Origin: Prorocentrum cordatum
Lineage: Eukaryota > Sar > Dinophyceae > Prorocentrales > Prorocentraceae
Length of the DNA: 64,000 bases
Reading direction: 5' to 3'
NCBI GenBank assembly: GCA_963575745.1
Contig: CAUYUJ010015719.1
Span: 135,001-199,000 of the forward strand
A program made the translations under genes and the position numbers. Shown in pieces: positions 1 through 10,259 of the stretch; position 1 is the stretch's first letter, and the number at the start of each line of letters is the position of its first letter. The notes under the pieces are model-generated. The model was not told the DNA's origin, made no database searches, and saw nothing but the letters and a program-made list of their open reading frames with translations.

Positions 1-204
1 TGGCTGAAGTGTAGCCCCGACTGCCAAGGGGGAGGAGGAGGAGGAGGCGCCGCGGGAGCGGGGGGCTCTCCACGCCGAGGGGCGCCTCGGGCACGATGAG
101 GTGGACGAAGGGCGGACACGTGCACGCGCTGCTGAGCGCGGGAGTGGCGTCCACAACGACGAGTGCAGCTTGCCAGACAGCTCGCGGCCAGAGGAAAGTC
201 TAAG
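1..204. other. 3' flank of the annexin gene
   Basis: Short stretch downstream of the annexin stop codon, with a small GGA run at about 32-47. No poly(A) signal of the AATAAA type and no other gene is visible. Confidence 0.5.
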
Positions 205-2859
205 CTATTCCCCCTCGCCCGCCGCGTCTCCATCCAAGCCAGGGTCTTTCTCCCCGGCGGGAGCCTCAGAGAAGAGCATGGTCAGGAGAGCCTTCTTGAA
301 ATTCCCAGACGTCTCACTCACGATGGCGTCGTGGAGGCTCCTCCCGTACAACTCTTCGTACCTCGCGGCGATCATCCTGATGGAGCCCTTCGTGTTCCGG
401 CCAAGCACCCGCGAGACAGCGTTCTCGTCCGTGCCCAAGCCCTTGAAGGCCTTCTCGAGGATCCTGGCGTAGTAGGTCGGCTTGTCCAGGATCCTAGCGA
501 GCAGCACCCGCTCCCAGTCCCCGTTCATCTTGCTCTTGATGTACTCCTCCAGCGACTCACCAAAATTTGCTTCGAATGTGGTCTTGATGCACTCCACCTG
601 CTTCACGGAGGCCCTGGCGAGCACGTCGATGTACGCGGCCGAGTCGCAGAAGACGTCGGTAAAGGAGGACGCGGCATCATACAACCTCTGCGCCTGATAC
701 GCCGCAAGCTCCTCGTTGACATCCGTCGACTCGCACCGGTCCGCGCGCAGGCAAGCGAGGAGGAAAGACTCGTACTTGCCACTAGTGTCGCCCTCAACCC
801 ACTCTTCGACAGACTTCCCGTTCTGCTCCGCGAAGACCGTCTTGGCGTCGCGGAGCTCCCGGTTGCTCCGCGTGCATGCGAGCTCGCAGAGGAGGTTGTC
901 GTTCGTGCCCCAGCCCGCCATGCTCTCTTTCAAGAGTTCGGCGTCGATCTCCGCGTCGGGGGTCATCGCGCACTTCATGAAGTACTTCAGGCTGCCCTCG
1001 AAGAAGCCTCCGAGCTCGCCGTCGCACACCTCGCGCAGGCTTTTGCCGTAGCGCTCGGCGTAGATGGCGTCCACGCGGCGGAGCTGCGGCCTCTGCTGCG
1101 AGCAAAGCACCCGGATCAGCTTGTCCTCGTCGGTGCCCCAGCCGTCGACTGCCTCGTGAACGTAATCCGCATCGCGCGATGCGCAGAACTCGAGCATGGC
1201 CTCGTTGTCGGCGATGATCTGGTTGCAGTAGCGCTCCACGAAGCGGAGCTCGTGGCATCGCTTGGGGATGTGCTCGGCGAGGCCTCTGACAGCTTCTCTC
1301 TGCGCGTCGACACTGCGGCTCATCTTGTCGTTCTCAGTCTGGAGATTCCCTAGTAATGCCTTTGCGTCATCCACGTTGTCGGGGTCGTTCGGGAAGAACT
1401 CGCTGCGGTCCACGGTGTCCTGCCACACGGGGAGCATAGGCTCGATATCCATCTCCCATCGCTCCTGCATCTCAAAGTTCTCAGCGCAAGGCACGTTGAC
1501 CAGCGACAGCGGACCGTGCATGTCCTCTTGGCCTTTGGACTTGGCGGCGGCGTCTTCGTAGGACTCCGCAATCCTCCCCGCGAACTCCTCACCGGATTTG
1601 TTGGCCAGCGGCTCGTAGTGATGCTCGTCGAGCATGTGCCCCTTGGGAGGGACGGTATCCAGGCACCGCAGAACCGCATCGAGAAAGGAGCCGCTGAGCT
1701 CCGAGGACAGCAGGTCCCGGAGCGAGTTGAAGGGCGCCTCCTCCTCGCCGTACAGCCGGGCGTAGGCCTCGTCCACCGCACAGATCTCGGCCTTGTGGAG
1801 GCAGCCGATGACCCGGGCGATGCACTCCTCGTCCGTGCCCCAGCCCTTGCAGGCTTTGTAGAGCCGCACCGCAAAGAACTCGCTCTGCGATCGCACGCGC
1901 GCCAGGCAGGAGAACTCGAGGTCCCCTCCCATCTTCTTCTCCACGGCGGTTGCCAGCGGCGTGCCGTAGGCCTCCTGGTAGGCCGCAGCGATGGCCAGGC
2001 AGGTCTCCTCGTTGGCCTTGCAGAGGTGGTCGATGAAGGGCTTCTCGTCGCAACCCATCCACTTCCCCTCACCCGCGTCATACAATTCTTTGGCGACGGC
2101 GGCGGGGTCGATGGTGACCTCGTGGGACTCGTCCCGGTCGAATTCCACGAGCGTGTCAACCCACAGGCCGTACCACTTCTTGCCGAAACCACCCGTCTCC
2201 TTCTTGATCCTCTCGACCATGTCCTCACCATCGCGGCTCTCCGCGTACTTCTCGGCGACCTTCCTCAAGTGGTCGTTTGTCCGCGTGGAAAGAATCTCGA
2301 CGAGAATGAAGTCGGAACAGCCAAAGCCGGCCATGCACTTGTGAATCAGAAACGCGTCCCGCGCGGCAGGATCCATGGTCCTGTAGACGAGGAAGCGTCC
2401 GAAATCGGTGAGGGATCCAGTGAGGAGGCCAAGGAATGTCTTGTTTTCGCCCCGAATCTGATCCTCGACGGTTCGGTTGTATTTTTTCTTGTAGATCTCG
2501 TCCGCAAGGACCAAATTCTCTCGAAGCCTACCCACGATCACCGTCGCCATCTTCGACTCGTCCGTGCCAAAGCCCACGGAAGCCTCGCGGAGGTCGAACG
2601 CATCTTGATCAGCGACGTGGTACTGCAGAGCGTCGTTGAGGGCGTCCTCATCACCCTTGCGGTCCTGGATGCACTTGATGTGCGTGCTCAGCTTCATCAG
2701 AGTGGTCTTCACGTAGCGCTCTTCGTGCATCTCGTTCGCGTAGTCACCGACGTGGCCCCTGAGTTTCTCCTGCTGGTCGTGGATCTCCTTCAGGAGCCCG
2801 GGCAGCGGGTCATGTGGCGCTGGCTGGGGGCCCTGGTCAACCGAGGCCCCGCAGCCCAT
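205..2859 (-). CDS. Eight-repeat annexin with predicted N-myristoylation, intronless
   Basis: This 884-aa protein is a calcium-dependent phospholipid-binding annexin. Eight annexin repeats are visible, at about residues 82-150, 168-235, 250-320, 329-400, 565-632, 640-703, 718-790 and 795-863, so it has two four-repeat cores like vertebrate annexin A6. The type II calcium loop GxGTDE is intact in repeat 1 (GFGTDE), repeat 4 (GWGTDE), repeat 5 (GWGTDE) and repeat 8 (GLGTDE). It is altered in repeat 6 (GWGTND) and degenerate in repeats 2, 3 and 7. A linker of about 150 residues, partly charged and helical, separates the cores, and a helical segment of about 75 residues precedes repeat 1. The first ATG gives MGCGAS, a classical myristoylation context (Gly2, Ser6) with a possible palmitoylated Cys3, which suggests constitutive membrane anchoring. 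The open frame extends upstream only through non-ATG codons. No intron interrupts 2.65 kb. The annexin call is firm; the cellular role is unknown. Confidence 0.93.
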   Translation of the reverse strand: MGCGASVDQGPQPAPHDPLPGLLKEIHDQQEKLRGHVGDYANEMHEERYVKTTLMKLSTHIKCIQDRKGDEDALNDALQYHVADQDAFDLREASVGFGTDESKMATVIVGRLRENLVLADEIYKKKYNRTVEDQIRGENKTFLGLLTGSLTDFGRFLVYRTMDPAARDAFLIHKCMAGFGCSDFILVEILSTRTNDHLRKVAEKYAESRDGEDMVERIKKETGGFGKKWYGLWVDTLVEFDRDESHEVTIDPAAVAKELYDAGEGKWMGCDEKPFIDHLCKANEETCLAIAAAYQEAYGTPLATAVEKKMGGDLEFSCLARVRSQSEFFAVRLYKACKGWGTDEECIARVIGCLHKAEICAVDEAYARLYGEEEAPFNSLRDLLSSELSGSFLDAVLRCLDTVPPKGHMLDEHHYEPLANKSGEEFAGRIAESYEDAAAKSKGQEDMHGPLSLVNVPCAENFEMQERWEMDIEPMLPVWQDTVDRSEFFPNDPDNVDDAKALLGNLQTENDKMSRSVDAQREAVRGLAEHIPKRCHELRFVERYCNQIIADNEAMLEFCASRDADYVHEAVDGWGTDEDKLIRVLCSQQRPQLRRVDAIYAERYGKSLREVCDGELGGFFEGSLKYFMKCAMTPDAEIDAELLKESMAGWGTNDNLLCELACTRSNRELRDAKTVFAEQNGKSVEEWVEGDTSGKYESFLLACLRADRCESTDVNEELAAYQAQRLYDAASSFTDVFCDSAAYIDVLARASVKQVECIKTTFEANFGESLEEYIKSKMNGDWERVLLARILDKPTYYARILEKAFKGLGTDENAVSRVLGRNTKGSIRMIAARYEELYGRSLHDAIVSETSGNFKKALLTMLFSEAPAGEKDPGLDGDAAGEGE

Positions 2860-2931
2860 TGCCCGCTGAGGTGGCCGCACGCGCTGAAGTGGGCACGGCA
2901 GCTATCGCACCTGAAATGCCGAACCGAATGG

Positions 2932-2954
2932 CTTCAGCCAAAAAGCTTCGCCGG
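2932..2954 (-). other. Relict spliced leader in the annexin 5' region
   Basis: Read on the minus strand, this stretch ends in TTTTTGGCTGAAG. The 3' half of the dinoflagellate trans-spliced leader is ATTTTGGCTCAAG, so the last 12 nt match 11 of 12. The 5' half matches more loosely (GAAGC against TAGCC with one gap). It lies in the sense orientation 72 nt upstream of the annexin ATG, where a leader copied from a mature mRNA should lie. Known background: spliced-leader relics mark genes re-inserted as cDNA in dinoflagellates. A chance match is possible, because the 5' half is decayed. Confidence 0.6.
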
Positions 2955-2958
2955 AGGG

Positions 2959-3300
2959 GCTGCCAGGGGGGTCCAGCGCCGATCCGAGAAATCCGCGCGG
3001 ACCTCCGAGTTTTGATTCGCGTGTGGCCCTTGTCCCCCATCAGAGCCCCTCCTGGACCCAAAGTTAGAAGAGGAAAACACGCCATAAAACAACATACACT
3101 TTTGGCGCTCCGCGCGGGATTCTCAGATCTGCGATGGGCCCCGCTCCCTGGCGCGCGGAGCGCGCCAGGGGCGGCGCCAGGGGGGCCCAGCGCGGATGCA
3201 AGAAACCCGCGCAGAGCGCCACAAATTTATGTTACTGGCGTTTGACTTCTTCGATAATCCCAAACCTGAGCCCCTCCTGGACCCAAAGTGGCCCTTACCC
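2959..3300. repeat. ~220-bp tandem duplication upstream of annexin
   Basis: Two diverged copies share CCAGGGGGGYCCAGCGC at their start and GAGCCCCTCCTGGACCCAAA at their end (3046 and 3269). A related inverted piece with GCGCCGATCCGAGAA and GCGCGGACC lies at about 26,645-26,700, so this is also a dispersed family. Confidence 0.7.
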
Positions 3301-3359
3301 CATTTGGCGGCGCGCAGAGGGGGGCATGGGGAGAGGGGAAGGCTTCTCAGAAGGAAGCT

Positions 3360-3417
3360 GCTTCTCAGAAGGCGCCGCCCTGACATCCACAGATAGGGGC
3401 CGCGCCTTCTGAGAAGC
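3360..3417. repeat. Foldback palindrome, copy 1
   Basis: Left arm GCTTCTCAGAAGGCGC (from 3360) and its exact reverse complement GCGCCTTCTGAGAAGC (to 3417), with 4 of 5 further pairs toward a loop of about 15 nt. A related palindrome with a similar loop lies at 31,952-32,009, so this is a small mobile or structural family. Confidence 0.8.
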
Positions 3418-3463
3418 AGGGTGCTGCTGAGAAGCCTTCCTTCCTTCCTTCCTCCCCCTACTC

Positions 3464-3510
3464 TCAGGTCGAGCATGTCCTCGTACAGGCGGAGTCTGGA
3501 GGACATGTAA
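3464..3510 (+). mobile_element. Truncated MITE copy (left end only)
   Basis: TCAGGTCGAGCATGTCC, then CTCGTACAGGCGG, matches the left terminus of the MITE family seen complete at 20,222 and elsewhere. The AT-rich centre and right terminus are missing. Confidence 0.65.
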
Positions 3511-3699
3511 GGTACTTAGCGGGACCCCGCGCTGCAGAAGAATGCGTCGACTCCGCCGACCCCTTGTGGGTCTCGAGGCGTGTGAGATAGTTCCCCCCCC
3601 ATAACCCCCCCCCCAGGGACCCTAAACTGGAGATTCGACCCCCCCCCCGGCCCCGGGGCACCCACCGCCGAACGCGTCATGGGGGAGCAGAAGGTCCCA

Positions 3700-4960
3700 A
3701 AACAGGCCAAAAACTCACAAACGGGCCCACGCGACGGTCCAAAAAGGCCCCAAGAGGCCTCCAAAACGGCCCACGAAGGCCCCGAGACGCCAAACGAGCG
3801 CTCCAAGACGCACGAGATGGCCCAAAGACGGGCTAAGAGGCCTCCTAGACGGCCCAAGAGGTGCCCACGAGGCCCCAAGAGGCCTCCAAGATGCGTCCCA
3901 AGAGGGTCCCTAGACGCAGAAGTTGGCCCATTCCCTTTGTAAAACTTACAATTTTCACATATTCACAGTCTGGGCTTTCCGACGCTCCCAGACGGCCCAA
4001 GAGGTCCCCAAGACAGCCCAAGAGGGCCCCAAGACGGCCCAACAGGCGTCCAAGACGGCCCAAGAGTGTCCCGAAAACGGCCCCAAGAGCGCTCCAGGAG
4101 CGCTCCAAGTGGCCCCCAAAAGAGCTCAATATGGTCCCAGACGGTCCAACAGCGATCAAAGACACCGAAGATGGCCTCCAGACGGCCCCAGATGCCCCCA
4201 AGAGGCCCCAAGAGGCATCCAAGATGCGCCCCAGAAGGGCCTCTAGACGCAAAAATTGGCCCGCTCCCTTCGTAAAGCGTACATGTTTCACACATTCGCC
4301 TTTTGGGCTTTCCGACGCTCCCAGACGGCCCAAGAGGCCCCCAAGACCGCCCCAAGGCGGCCCAAGAAGCCCCCAAGAGGGCCCCAATACAGCCCAAGAG
4401 GGCGCCAAGACGGCTCCAGAGGCGCCGAAAACGGCCCAAGAGCGCCCCGAAGACGGCCCCACGAGCGCTCCAGGAGCGCTCCAAGTGGCTTCCAAGAGAG
4501 CTCAACATGGTCCCACACGGTCCAAGAGCGATCGAAGACACCCGAGATGGCCTCCAGATGGCCCAAGACGCCCCCAAGAGGCCTCAAAGATGCGTCCCAA
4601 GAGGGCCTCTAGACGAATTGATTGGCTCATTTCTTTCGTAAAACGTATACTTGTTTCACAAATTCGCCTCGTGGGCTTTCCGACGCTCCAAGACGGCCCA
4701 AGAGGCCCCGAAGACCGCCCCAACCCCAAGACGGCCCCACGACGGCCCAAGATGGCCCCAAGACGGCCCAAGAGGTCCCCAAGACGGCCCGAGAAGGCTC
4801 AAAGACGGCACCAAGAGGGGCACAAGAGGGCAACCAACAATTCAAAAATCTAGCTTTCCGCCCCCACGAGCCCCATGGGGGCCAGATGCCCCCAAGAGGC
4901 CGCCAAAACGCCCCAAGGAGCCCCCAAGAGCCCCCAGGAGGCCCCGAAAAGACCCCCTGA
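3700..4960. repeat. CCCAAGA-type array, locus 1
   Basis: Degenerate 18-21 bp units of the form CGGCCCAAGAGGCCCCCAAG are interrupted about every 330-365 bp (near 3925, 4255 and 4620) by an AT-richer linker of about 65 bp. The linkers contain CGTAAAACGTA-like sequence and end in GGCTTTCCGACGCTCC. Related loci are at 24.8, 37.1 and 42.2 kb, and a reverse-oriented remnant is at about 6.0-6.35 kb. Several frames stay open on both strands because the unit lacks stops; no gene is inferred. Confidence 0.85.
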
Positions 4961-5576
4961 CGCTTCCGTATTGCGAGCCATCAAGCCAACTGCAAGGCAC
5001 TCCGCGCATACAGCCTGGCTCTTCCTCGCGACGTGCTCGCTATCTTGCTCGGCGCGAATGTGCTGCTACCGCGCGAACTGTTTCGTGCGCGCTGCGAACG
5101 TCAACAGCCTCTTCACCCGTTTCGACTCATCTGCCACATTTTTCGCGGTGATGCCTCGCTGATCACAGCTTCCGCACACTACTCTTGCTCGTTTCGTCTT
5201 CCGGTGGTCCTCCACTTGGTTGCGGGTCGAAAGGCCGACCTCCCAGAAGGACACCCCGCACCCGGGTGCACAGCACGCAAGGCGCTCGCAAAACGCGCCC
5301 CAGACCACCGGCATCACGCAAACATTTGGGCCCCCTACGTATCTGCCACCACCCGCGCGCGACACCGCACCCTCACACAAGACGCCGCTGGCCAGAAACT
5401 CCTGGCCTCGCAACACTCACAGAAGGGGTCGGCAGATGTGGCGTAAGCCTGTAGAGTCTCCTGGAGCACACCGCGCCAGCACTGGCCTGCCCTTGGGCCT
5501 GGCCTCCCCCCGAGCTCTTCGAAGCCCTCCTTGGAACCCTCCTCTTCCGCGAGGCCACGGGAGGGTCTTCCAGCCG

Positions 5577-5871
5577 ATGCTTCAGAGGTGGGGGGCCGCG
5601 TCGTGCTGGGCCTGCCTCTTGGTGCTCCTCTGCGCCATCGGCGCCAGCTGCCAGGCGGAGTCGCCGGAGGATGTACGCAGCAGTATGCTGGGGCACTCTC
5701 TTCGTCCATATCTGAGCCTCCTGAAGTGCCTCGGGGCTTCCGCGGCCGCCCAGAGCCGTTGGGGGATGAGAGACTTCCGTGGTGCGCATGCCGGCACGCC
5801 GGTGTCTTATTTGATGCCACCGTACGACAGCAGTGCCGCGAGCGCAGCTCGGCTACACGCAAGAGTGACCC
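5577..5871 (+). CDS. Possible first exon with signal peptide
   Basis: The ATG at 5577 opens a frame beginning MLQRWGAASCWACLLVLLCA, with a strong hydrophobic core and a plausible signal-peptidase site near IGASCQAES. Upstream, GGGTCTTCCAG ends 3 nt before the ATG and could serve as a (trans-)splice acceptor. Downstream, CTGG|GTGAGC at about 5872 is a good donor, after which the frame runs into repeat DNA of the CCCAAGA family in reverse orientation. The roughly 98-residue sequence is not recognised and no second exon was found. It could be a chance frame. Confidence 0.3.
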
Positions 5872-5929
5872 TGGGTGAGCGTGGCCTCTGGTGCCAATGG
5901 GGGGCTGGAGAGGAGGGCTGGAGCCCACG

Positions 5930-6350
5930 TGGAGGCTTTGGGGGGCATCTTGGAGGCCGTCGATCGAGAAGGGTGTGCCGCGCATTTGCGGCCCCCGTCG
6001 GGGCCCTCAAAACCGCATGCCGGGGCGCTCTTGGCGCGCTTGGAGCCCTCTTGGGGCCCTCTTGGGACCTTCTTGAAGCTGCCGTGGGCAATCTTGGAGC
6101 CATCTTGAGGCTTCCAAAGCCGATCTGAAGGGACAAAACGAGAATGCGAACAGCAGTGACTTCCCGGAGATTGTGGAAGGATTTGGGTCTCTCGGATTAT
6201 TTGAGGAGCTCAGTGGCCACTTGCAGGCGTCCTGGAGGCTCTTGTAGGCATGTTGGAGGCTATCTTGAACCAGGTTGGGCTACCTTGATCAATTTTGGAG
6301 GCAACCTTGGATTATCTGGGATCCTCCTGCCACCATATTGAGTCATCTTG
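5930..6350. repeat. Diverged CTTGGGG repeats (reverse of the CCCAAGA family)
   Basis: Runs such as CTTGGAGCCCTCTTGGGGCC and later TCTTGGAGCCATCTTGAGG are the reverse complement of the CCCAAGA unit, decaying toward 6350. Confidence 0.6.
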
Positions 6351-6474
6351 GACGCTTCAACCCCATCGCGCCCACCCCGGAGGGGGAATCCCTCCCCGGA
6401 AGGGAAAAAAGGGGTTTAGCAAATCAACCTTCTGCGACCACTCACGCTCTAAAGGGCTGGTGGGATTCTGAGGC

Positions 6475-7000
6475 AGTTGCAAGGATGTGGGGCGGCTTTA
6501 TTTCAAAGCGAGGTTCTCGCCCTCACGCCGCGCACATTCGTTTTCAACGCTTGCACCTGTTACAGCGGTTGTGTTCAAGATGTTTATCTCCCTTCCGCGC
6601 CACGCACGTGCGCTCTATGGAAACCCGCAGCAGCTGGAAGGGTGGATGGGTGGGGTCGTTTTCGAGAAGGGGCTCTCGCCTCAGCGCCGCACACATTCGC
6701 CCCAAAAGACTGCCACAGCCACTCGGATGGAGGGCGGCGTATCTTCGACATGGGGTTCTCGCCGCAGCGCCGCCCTCGTTCCTCTTAACAGTCTTGAGCA
6801 GCTACATTGACGGAGGGCGGCTCCTGTTCACGATTGGGCTCTCAGCTAGGCGCCGCGCGCATTCGTCTGGACGCTTTGAAACGCTTCCGTTTCAAAGTGT
6901 GGCTGTTGTTTGCGACTTCCCTTGGTTCAACGACCAGAAGGTTGAACCGGTGTGGCAACTGCACGGATTGAGGGCGGTTCTTTGTCAGGTTGGGATTTGC
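6475..7000. repeat. ~115-bp degenerate repeats, CTCTCGCCTCAGCGCCGC family
   Basis: At least four copies of a module like GAGGGCGGC...TTC..GGGGCTCTCGCC followed by CAGCGCCGCGCGCATTCG, at about 6480, 6650, 6730 and 6815. Diverged pieces recur at 7730, 17,060-17,220, 28,985-29,420 and 30,420. Confidence 0.65.
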
Positions 7001-7320
7001 GTTTGAGATGTCCACTCACCTTGCAACCAGACGTGTGATAAACGTGTTCGGCCGTTTCGCGGGCGCGTGGGCGGCTCCTTTAGACAATGGCGCTCTCGCT
7101 GGGCACACCCTTGAACATTATGATCCTGGGCGCAGGATTCGATTCCGGGTGCCCGTCAGCTGCCCTGCTGGGAGTAGTTCCGGTAGCAGTTCCGCCTGCA
7201 GAGCAGGAGGAACAGGAGGAGGAGAAGGAGAAGGAGGAGATTGAGATTCAGCCTCTCTCTCGCGCGACGCGACGGCATCTGATGGGGAGTGGGAGACAGG
7301 CAGATGGGGGAAAATCAACA

Positions 7321-7716
7321 TCAAACTACTCGAATCTCGGGCCAGTGTCCCCGATGAATTATCGCCAAACGCTCGACAGCTCGGGTAAGCATCTGCAGCC
7401 CACGGAGCTCGGCCTTGGTGACCGTGCCTCTGCCTAGGCCGCCTCCTCCCTCCAGGAGCTTTCCTACGCTTTGATTCGAGACAGGATCAATCACTTCGAT
7501 GACGAGCCCGAACCCAGCTTGCCCCTCACGGACGCCCCCGTCGAAGGAGCCGCGCAGGAAGACGGGGCCACGGCTCGGAATCGCGATCGATCCAGCAAAA
7601 TTTCGAAAGAAGGGGGTCTGCTCTTGGACCCCAGAAGTCGCACACTGGTCTGCTAGTTTATTGTGCTCTCTATACACGTGTCTAAAGAAATCATGCCCTA
7701 CATTAGATGTGCCTAC
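7321..7716 (-). pseudogene. Retrotransposon RNase H fragment
   Basis: A 131-codon stretch of clear protein character. Its first part, HVYREHNKLADQ, resembles the C-terminal end of an RNase H domain (H..RE.N..AD). After about 35 residues comes LRGSFDGGVREGQAGFG, the catalytic first strand of an RNase H with Asp in SFDGG, followed by KAELRGLQ with the expected Glu. The frame stops at 7321 before the remaining catalytic residues, and on its 5' side it runs into CAT/CCT microsatellite. This is the usual picture of a broken non-LTR retrotransposon polyprotein. Two RNase H-like halves in this order suggest a family with tandem RNase H domains or an internal rearrangement. Confidence 0.7.
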
Positions 7717-7829
7717 ACTCCAGCTCCTTGTTTCAAAGCGGGGCTCTCGCTCAAATGGCAGGCACAGAGGTGGTGCTCGTCTTGCCAGGGGGCCCCTCCC
7801 GTGGTGAAGAGACAGGCCCTGCAGGGGCT

Positions 7830-8100
<271 letters not shown>

Positions 8101-8293
8101 ACATCCTCCTCCTCCGCCTTCTCCTCCTCTCCTCCCTCCCTCCTCCTCCCTCCTCTCCCTCCTCCCCCTCCTCCCTCCTCCTCCTTCCTCCTTCCTCCCT
8201 CCCTCCCTCCCTCCCTCTTCCTCCTCCTCCTCCTCCTCCTCCTCCTCCTTCCTCCTCCTCCTCCTCCTCCTCCTCCTCCTCCTCCTCCTCCTT
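8101..8293. repeat. (CCT)n microsatellite
   Basis: Pyrimidine-only tract on the plus strand directly after the CAT run. Open frames across it encode only Leu/Pro/Ser or, on the other strand, Glu/Arg/Gly. Confidence 0.98.
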
Positions 8294-10240
8294 ACAGCTC
8301 GGCCCTTCGCCAGCCGTGTCGGCCGCGCTGCCCCGCGGCGCGCGGCCGGAAGCTCGGCACGGGCCGCCGGCATTGGTCGAGTGCAAGGGTGGTCGACGTT
8401 GTCGCGATGGTCGTCGTTGAAGGGGCCCTGGGACACACAAATAAACACACACACACAAATAAACAGATTCCCCATATTTTCCAATATTTCCTGGGTTTTT
8501 GTCTTCCCCTCCACTTCCCATGTTTTCGCATATTTTCCGGGGGATCGAGTTTGTGTGTTATTTTCCCCTCCTGAGTCGTGGTGGTCCCCAGACCCCCTTG
8601 CGTCATTGAAAAATTCACGGCGGGAGGTGTTCCTACACTTTCGGCCTCTGGGGGTCCTCACAAGGCCTCAGGACCGTCAAAAACCGACTCGGGAGAAAAA
8701 ACCGGCCCTGGGGAACGGGTCCAGACCTCTGGGGGTCGCGTCATGGACCAAAAAAAAGCATGACGTCGGGGGTCTGGGTCGTGGTCGGCATCGTCCTCGT
8801 CGTCGGCGTCGTCGCTGTGGTGGTCGTGGCCGTGCCGCGGGGCGTTAACTTCGCATGGCGTAAGAGGTCTCGGCTGCGCTGCCCCTGCTGGCGGTCCTGG
8901 CGGAGGGCTGCGCCGGGCCGGCCGCTGACCACCCTCGTCGCCACAGTCGCTGCTCGACTGGACGTAAAAGTGACCTTTCGCCGGAGTGACCTTTGGAGCG
9001 GGTACAGATGGGCCCCCAGATGGCCGAGCGCGAAGCGGTAACAGCGGCTAGCGCGCCTGGAGTTGGCCTCCCCGCGGCCCCCCTGGAGCCGCGCACCCCC
9101 TCCAGACCCCCTCCCCCCCTGGCGACTGATTTTGAATGGGCTGGTGGGGATACTTTTGGTTCGTAGGCGTGCGAAGCGGGTCGGACCCCGGGCAGGCAGG
9201 GGAAGGCTGTGCCGCCTGCTGGTGAGGATACTTCTTGTCGCAACCGCAGGCGAGAGGAGAGCACCGACGGCGAGTAAGGTCCGAGCGGGCCGCGCAAGAG
9301 ACGAACTGCCTAAAGCCGACGGGCCAGCGACCTCAGCGGCGCTTCGGCGGGCGGGCCGGCGAGAGGGGGCGTGCGAGCTGCAGCTGCCAGGGAACGGGTC
9401 CAGGAGCGCGCACATGCACGATTAACCAACCAGGGTTGGGGCGCAGCCGAAATGGCGGGGGGGGTACCAGATGAGGCCACAAGGAAGCCGACAGGACACT
9501 GCGTGAGCGGCCAGGGGACCGTACTGGCTTAAAACTGGGGCATGAGGTGGCGCCGCCAAAGTCGCACACCAAGACTCCTGAAAGGAATACTGATCCTGCG
9601 TCCAGCCGTCCACGGGGTGATCCCGGGAGGGCGAGCTGAGCGGCCAGGGAAACGATGGATGTAATCGACGCCGTAACACACCAGGGCCACCGGACCAGGA
9701 GAGCCGAGCGCACCCTCGACCATAACGCTGGGGTCTGAACTGACCAGGACCAGGGCGACTCACGTCTCAGGCACCAGGTCGAGTGAACACCAGGGCGCCG
9801 TGGGCACAGACGCCAGGTACCGTGGGGGCAACGCAGCCCTGGGCATCGCCGCTAGGAGCCGTGGACGTAGTCAACACAGTCACCGACAACCAAGAGAACA
9901 CAGGCTGAACCACGTGCACTCAGGGACTCCATGCGCCAACGATGGGGTTGGACCAATGGAGCTGGGGGGGCCAAGGGCCGGGGATGATAGGGCCGCTGCG
10001 ACGCCCAGCCACCTGGGCGGGGGGGGGCCAGGACGGAGGGAGGCAGGGCTGTCCTTACAAGGGGAGCAAAACAGCTCGGTGCGAGGCAGCTGCCTCTGGG
10101 CGCCGGGAGCGGAGCGCGCCGATGCGGTGAAAAAAAAGACAACGCAGCAGGGCCGCGGGCCAACTAGGACAAGTGGACCACGGCCCCAGCGGCAGCCCAC
10201 GTGCCGGCATTGTCAGCAGGCAGCTGCCAGGGCCCCAAGA
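8294..10240. other. Non-repetitive DNA, no recognised gene
   Basis: GC-rich mostly unique sequence. CCTCTGGGGGTC recurs at about 8645 and 8730. Frames are open on both strands but none resembles a known family. Confidence 0.5.
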
Positions 10241-10259
10241 GCGGGGGACAGCGGGTGCT

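Noticed and set aside
163-3015. Long plus-strand frames opposite the annexin gene (396 and 499 codons)
   Set aside because: Antisense shadows of a GC-rich gene; the minus-strand frame alone shows family motifs.
3700-4960. Several overlapping frames with WGPLGRLGA- or RPKRPQEAP-like repeats
   Set aside because: They translate the CCCAAGA minisatellite in different phases; no phase is favoured and start codons are incidental.
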